From the NCBI GenBank assembly GCA_965249455.1, contig OZ252236.1, forward strand, positions 4,960,001 to 5,024,000: 64,000 bases of DNA, in the 5' to 3' direction. The stretch comes from Jiulongibacter sp024742395 (GTDB taxonomy: Bacteria; Bacteroidota; Bacteroidia; Cytophagales; Spirosomataceae). The notes under the pieces were generated by a model. The model was given only the letters and a program-made list of their open reading frames with translations, was not told the DNA's origin and made no database searches. The position numbers and the translations under genes were made by a program. Shown here in pieces: positions 62,605 to 64,000 of this stretch (positions within the stretch are counted from its first letter, which is position 1; every line of letters begins with the position of its first letter).

Positions 62605-62623
62605 GCCCGGCTTTTGGCCGGGC
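62605..62623. terminator. GC-rich hairpin between convergent genes
   Basis: GCCCGGC-TTTTG-GCCGGGC, a 7-bp GC stem 122 bp after the AraC stop and just before the convergent 153-aa gene. T-tract is weak (CTCATTTC). Confidence 0.6.
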
Positions 62624-62636
62624 CTCATTTCAAATC

Positions 62637-63098
62637 TTAATAAAGAGCATAATCATTTGGTAAGCCAGACTTAAGGCAAAGAATGTACCTTTTGATTTCT
62701 TCCTGAATACACTTTAACTGTGAGAAATCAATACTGGATAAAAGCTCTTCAAAAGACCGCACCAACCAGAGATCGCCCAATTGTAAAGATAGATTTACAG
62801 TTAGGCCATTCGTAGTGGATTTTGCCATGGCATAATAAAGACCACTCTTCAAAGGCTTTTTCTCCTCATCCTCAAGGTCTTCTGCATGCCTTTCCATCTC
62901 CTGAAGTCTCTCTTCCAGAGAAATTAATGACTCCGTAGACTGAAACCAGCAGTTTTTAAAACGCTCTTTTTCTTGTGGACTAATGAACTCCATGTTAGCG
63001 GCATGTTCATACGCTTCTTTTCTAAGCCTCATCGTTGACCTAAAATCCAAAAGGCTGCTAAAAACAATTTTGACAGGATTTAACATGATAAATTTCAT
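62637..63098 (-). CDS. Hypothetical helical protein
   Basis: 153 aa, no signal peptide, mostly helix with charged surface (SLEERLQEMERHAEDLEDEEKK; LKSGLYYAMAKS). An internal Met at residue 5 is a possible alternative start. No family recognised. Divergent from the AsmA-like gene, sharing the palindromic region at 63170. Confidence 0.55.
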   Translation of the reverse strand: MKFIMLNPVKIVFSSLLDFRSTMRLRKEAYEHAANMEFISPQEKERFKNCWFQSTESLISLEERLQEMERHAEDLEDEEKKPLKSGLYYAMAKSTTNGLTVNLSLQLGDLWLVRSFEELLSSIDFSQLKCIQEEIKRYILCLKSGLPNDYALY

Positions 63099-63180
63099 TT
63101 TTCAAATCACACAAAAGAAATGTTCCCCAGCCAATTCATTCGTTATATTGAGGAATAGAGTCATGCTTTCCACTAATTGT

Positions 63181-63194
63181 GGAATTGTTTTTTA
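63181..63194 (+). promoter_or_regulatory. GG-N10-TA promoter-like motif (AsmA-like gene)
   Basis: TGT-GGAAT-TGTTT-TTTA; the GTGGAA arm also forms the palindrome TTCCAC-TAATT-GTGGAA (63170-63186). GG 72 bp before the ATG. Confidence 0.4.
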
Positions 63195-63252
63195 ATAGTG
63201 ATAGAAAATAGTCGGTTCTTTGTATCGACAAAAATTCTTTTTTGAAGAAAAT

Positions 63253-64000
63253 ATGCGTCTAGCCGCTAAGGTTTTATTATGGATTCTGGCTGTTCTTATA
63301 GCTTTAATGCTAGGGCTTGCTCTATACATTAATTCGCCATTGGGTCAAAAAACAGTGCGTAATCAACTTGATAAATTTATTGGGAATAAAATCAATACAG
63401 AATATCACCTTGGTGAAATAAAATACAGTATTCCAGACTGGATCATCATCAATGATCTCTATCTCGAAGATCAGTCAAAAGACACACTTGTAAAAGCCGC
63501 CGAAATACGCATTGACCTCGATATGCTGGCCCTCTTAAAAAGTACAGTTGCAATAAATAAAGTAGAACTTAAAGACGGCTTGGTAAAGCTTTACAATACA
63601 GAGAATAAAGCCGAATTCAACTATCAGTTTCTTATTGATGCCTTTGCCGGAGATTCCACATCGGAGGAGCCCACCCAAGCCGCCACTGCTACGTCTGATA
63701 ACAACTTTAATTTAAGCTCTGCCTTCTTAGAGAATACCCGATTTGAATATACCGATTTCAGCTCAGGAATAATTTTCAAAACTAAACTTGGGGAAGCTGC
63801 TGTAGATTTTAATGAAATTGACCTCAACAAAAACTTGTATGATATACAGAAAGTAGAAGTCCAAAAAAGTCTTGTCTCCTTTACAAGCTTCCCTCCTACA
63901 TTACCTAATGAAAATTCTGAAGAATCAGAGCCTTTAAACTTAAATGTTGGTCGCACATTATTTGAAGACATCAGTTGGGTTTACAACGGGAGAGATGTAG
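63253..64000 (+). CDS. AsmA/TamB-like envelope assembly protein (3' end outside window)
   Basis: The first ~249 codons only. An N-terminal membrane anchor (MRLAAKVLLWILAVLIALML) then AsmA-type sequence: SPLGQKTVRNQLDKFIG, YHLGEIKYSIPDWIIINDLYLEDQSKDTLV and repeated short beta strands (AAEIRIDLDMLALLKS; KVELKDGLVKLYN). These are the opening blocks of TamB-type proteins that carry lipids or barrels across the periplasm. The beta-groove body and the DUF490 C-terminus are beyond the window, so the assignment rests on the N-terminus. Confidence 0.8.
   Translation, partial: MRLAAKVLLWILAVLIALMLGLALYINSPLGQKTVRNQLDKFIGNKINTEYHLGEIKYSIPDWIIINDLYLEDQSKDTLVKAAEIRIDLDMLALLKSTVAINKVELKDGLVKLYNTENKAEFNYQFLIDAFAGDSTSEEPTQAATATSDNNFNLSSAFLENTRFEYTDFSSGIIFKTKLGEAAVDFNEIDLNKNLYDIQKVEVQKSLVSFTSFPPTLPNENSEESEPLNLNVGRTLFEDISWVYNGRDV

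Noticed and set aside
43487..64000. Canonical sigma-54 promoters (TGGCAC-N5-TTGC) upstream of the stress genes
   Set aside because: I looked for them and saw none; only the variant GG-N10-TA motif was found, which is why the regulon claim is stated as inference.
1..64000. tRNA, rRNA and riboswitch genes
   Set aside because: No cloverleaf-like, rRNA-like or recognised riboswitch sequence was noticed in any intergenic region; this was by eye only, so weak cases could be missed.

Overview
This AT-rich window looks like a chromosome segment of a Bacteroidota bacterium, probably a free-living and possibly marine Cytophagales-type member. The reasons are a SusC/SusD pair, many lipoprotein signal peptides ending at a Cys, FucP-type sugar import, kinases with the SH(D/N)LQEPLRK phosphoacceptor motif, and no visible Shine-Dalgarno sites. 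Species cannot be told from the sequence alone.

Region 1 (1-25.1 kb) is a polysaccharide utilisation locus with a sugar-catabolism operon. Degradative genes on the plus strand are a truncated beta-helix/PDZ protein, a GH29 alpha-L-fucosidase, a heparinase II/III-type lyase, a GH28-like beta-helix protein, two formylglycine sulfatases and a DUF6250/DUF1961-like lipoprotein. A SusC/SusD pair on the minus strand and a GH88 unsaturated uronyl hydrolase follow. A six-gene minus-strand operon encodes a UxaA-type dehydratase, two SDRs, an FAH-family hydrolase, a FucP permease and an L-lactate dehydrogenase. Read together this is a non-phosphorylating L-fucose route ending in pyruvate plus L-lactate, with the lactate reoxidised. 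A divergent AraC regulator sits at its head. The likely substrate is a sulfated, fucose-bearing, uronate-containing glycan.

Region 2 (25.1-33.5 kb) is accessory. It has a three-gene split HipA toxin-antitoxin module (HipBST order) with three operator-like repeats on an exact 40-bp pitch, then a graveyard of integrase and IS fragments. A TolB-like/TPR/AraC fusion regulator follows, then an outer-membrane-like protein, two serine hydrolases and a zinc-free medium-chain dehydrogenase.

Region 3 (33.6-43.5 kb) holds an OmpR-type two-component system with two UspA-like paralogues. These share identically spaced ATTA boxes upstream, and the regulator gene has the same box pair. A DUF1275 membrane protein, several hydrolases and a GC-rich tandem-repeat array (40155-40480) also lie here.

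Region 4 (43.6-64 kb) is dominated by small envelope and stress proteins: OmpA, Dps, two YtxH, DUF1328, DUF2383, glycine-zipper lipoprotein, holin-like, YihY and the start of an AsmA/TamB-like protein. They surround a signalling cluster of sigma-54 (rpoN), an NtrC-type activator, three histidine kinases and an AraC regulator. Nine genes here share an upstream motif GG-N10-TA, usually GGAAY-N5-TTTA, which has sigma-54 promoter spacing but not the canonical bases. ATTCCACACAAT-type half-sites lie near several of them, and a 26-bp palindrome of that half-site lies in front of rpoN. This inferred sigma-54/NtrC envelope-stress regulon is the most interesting candidate system in the window.
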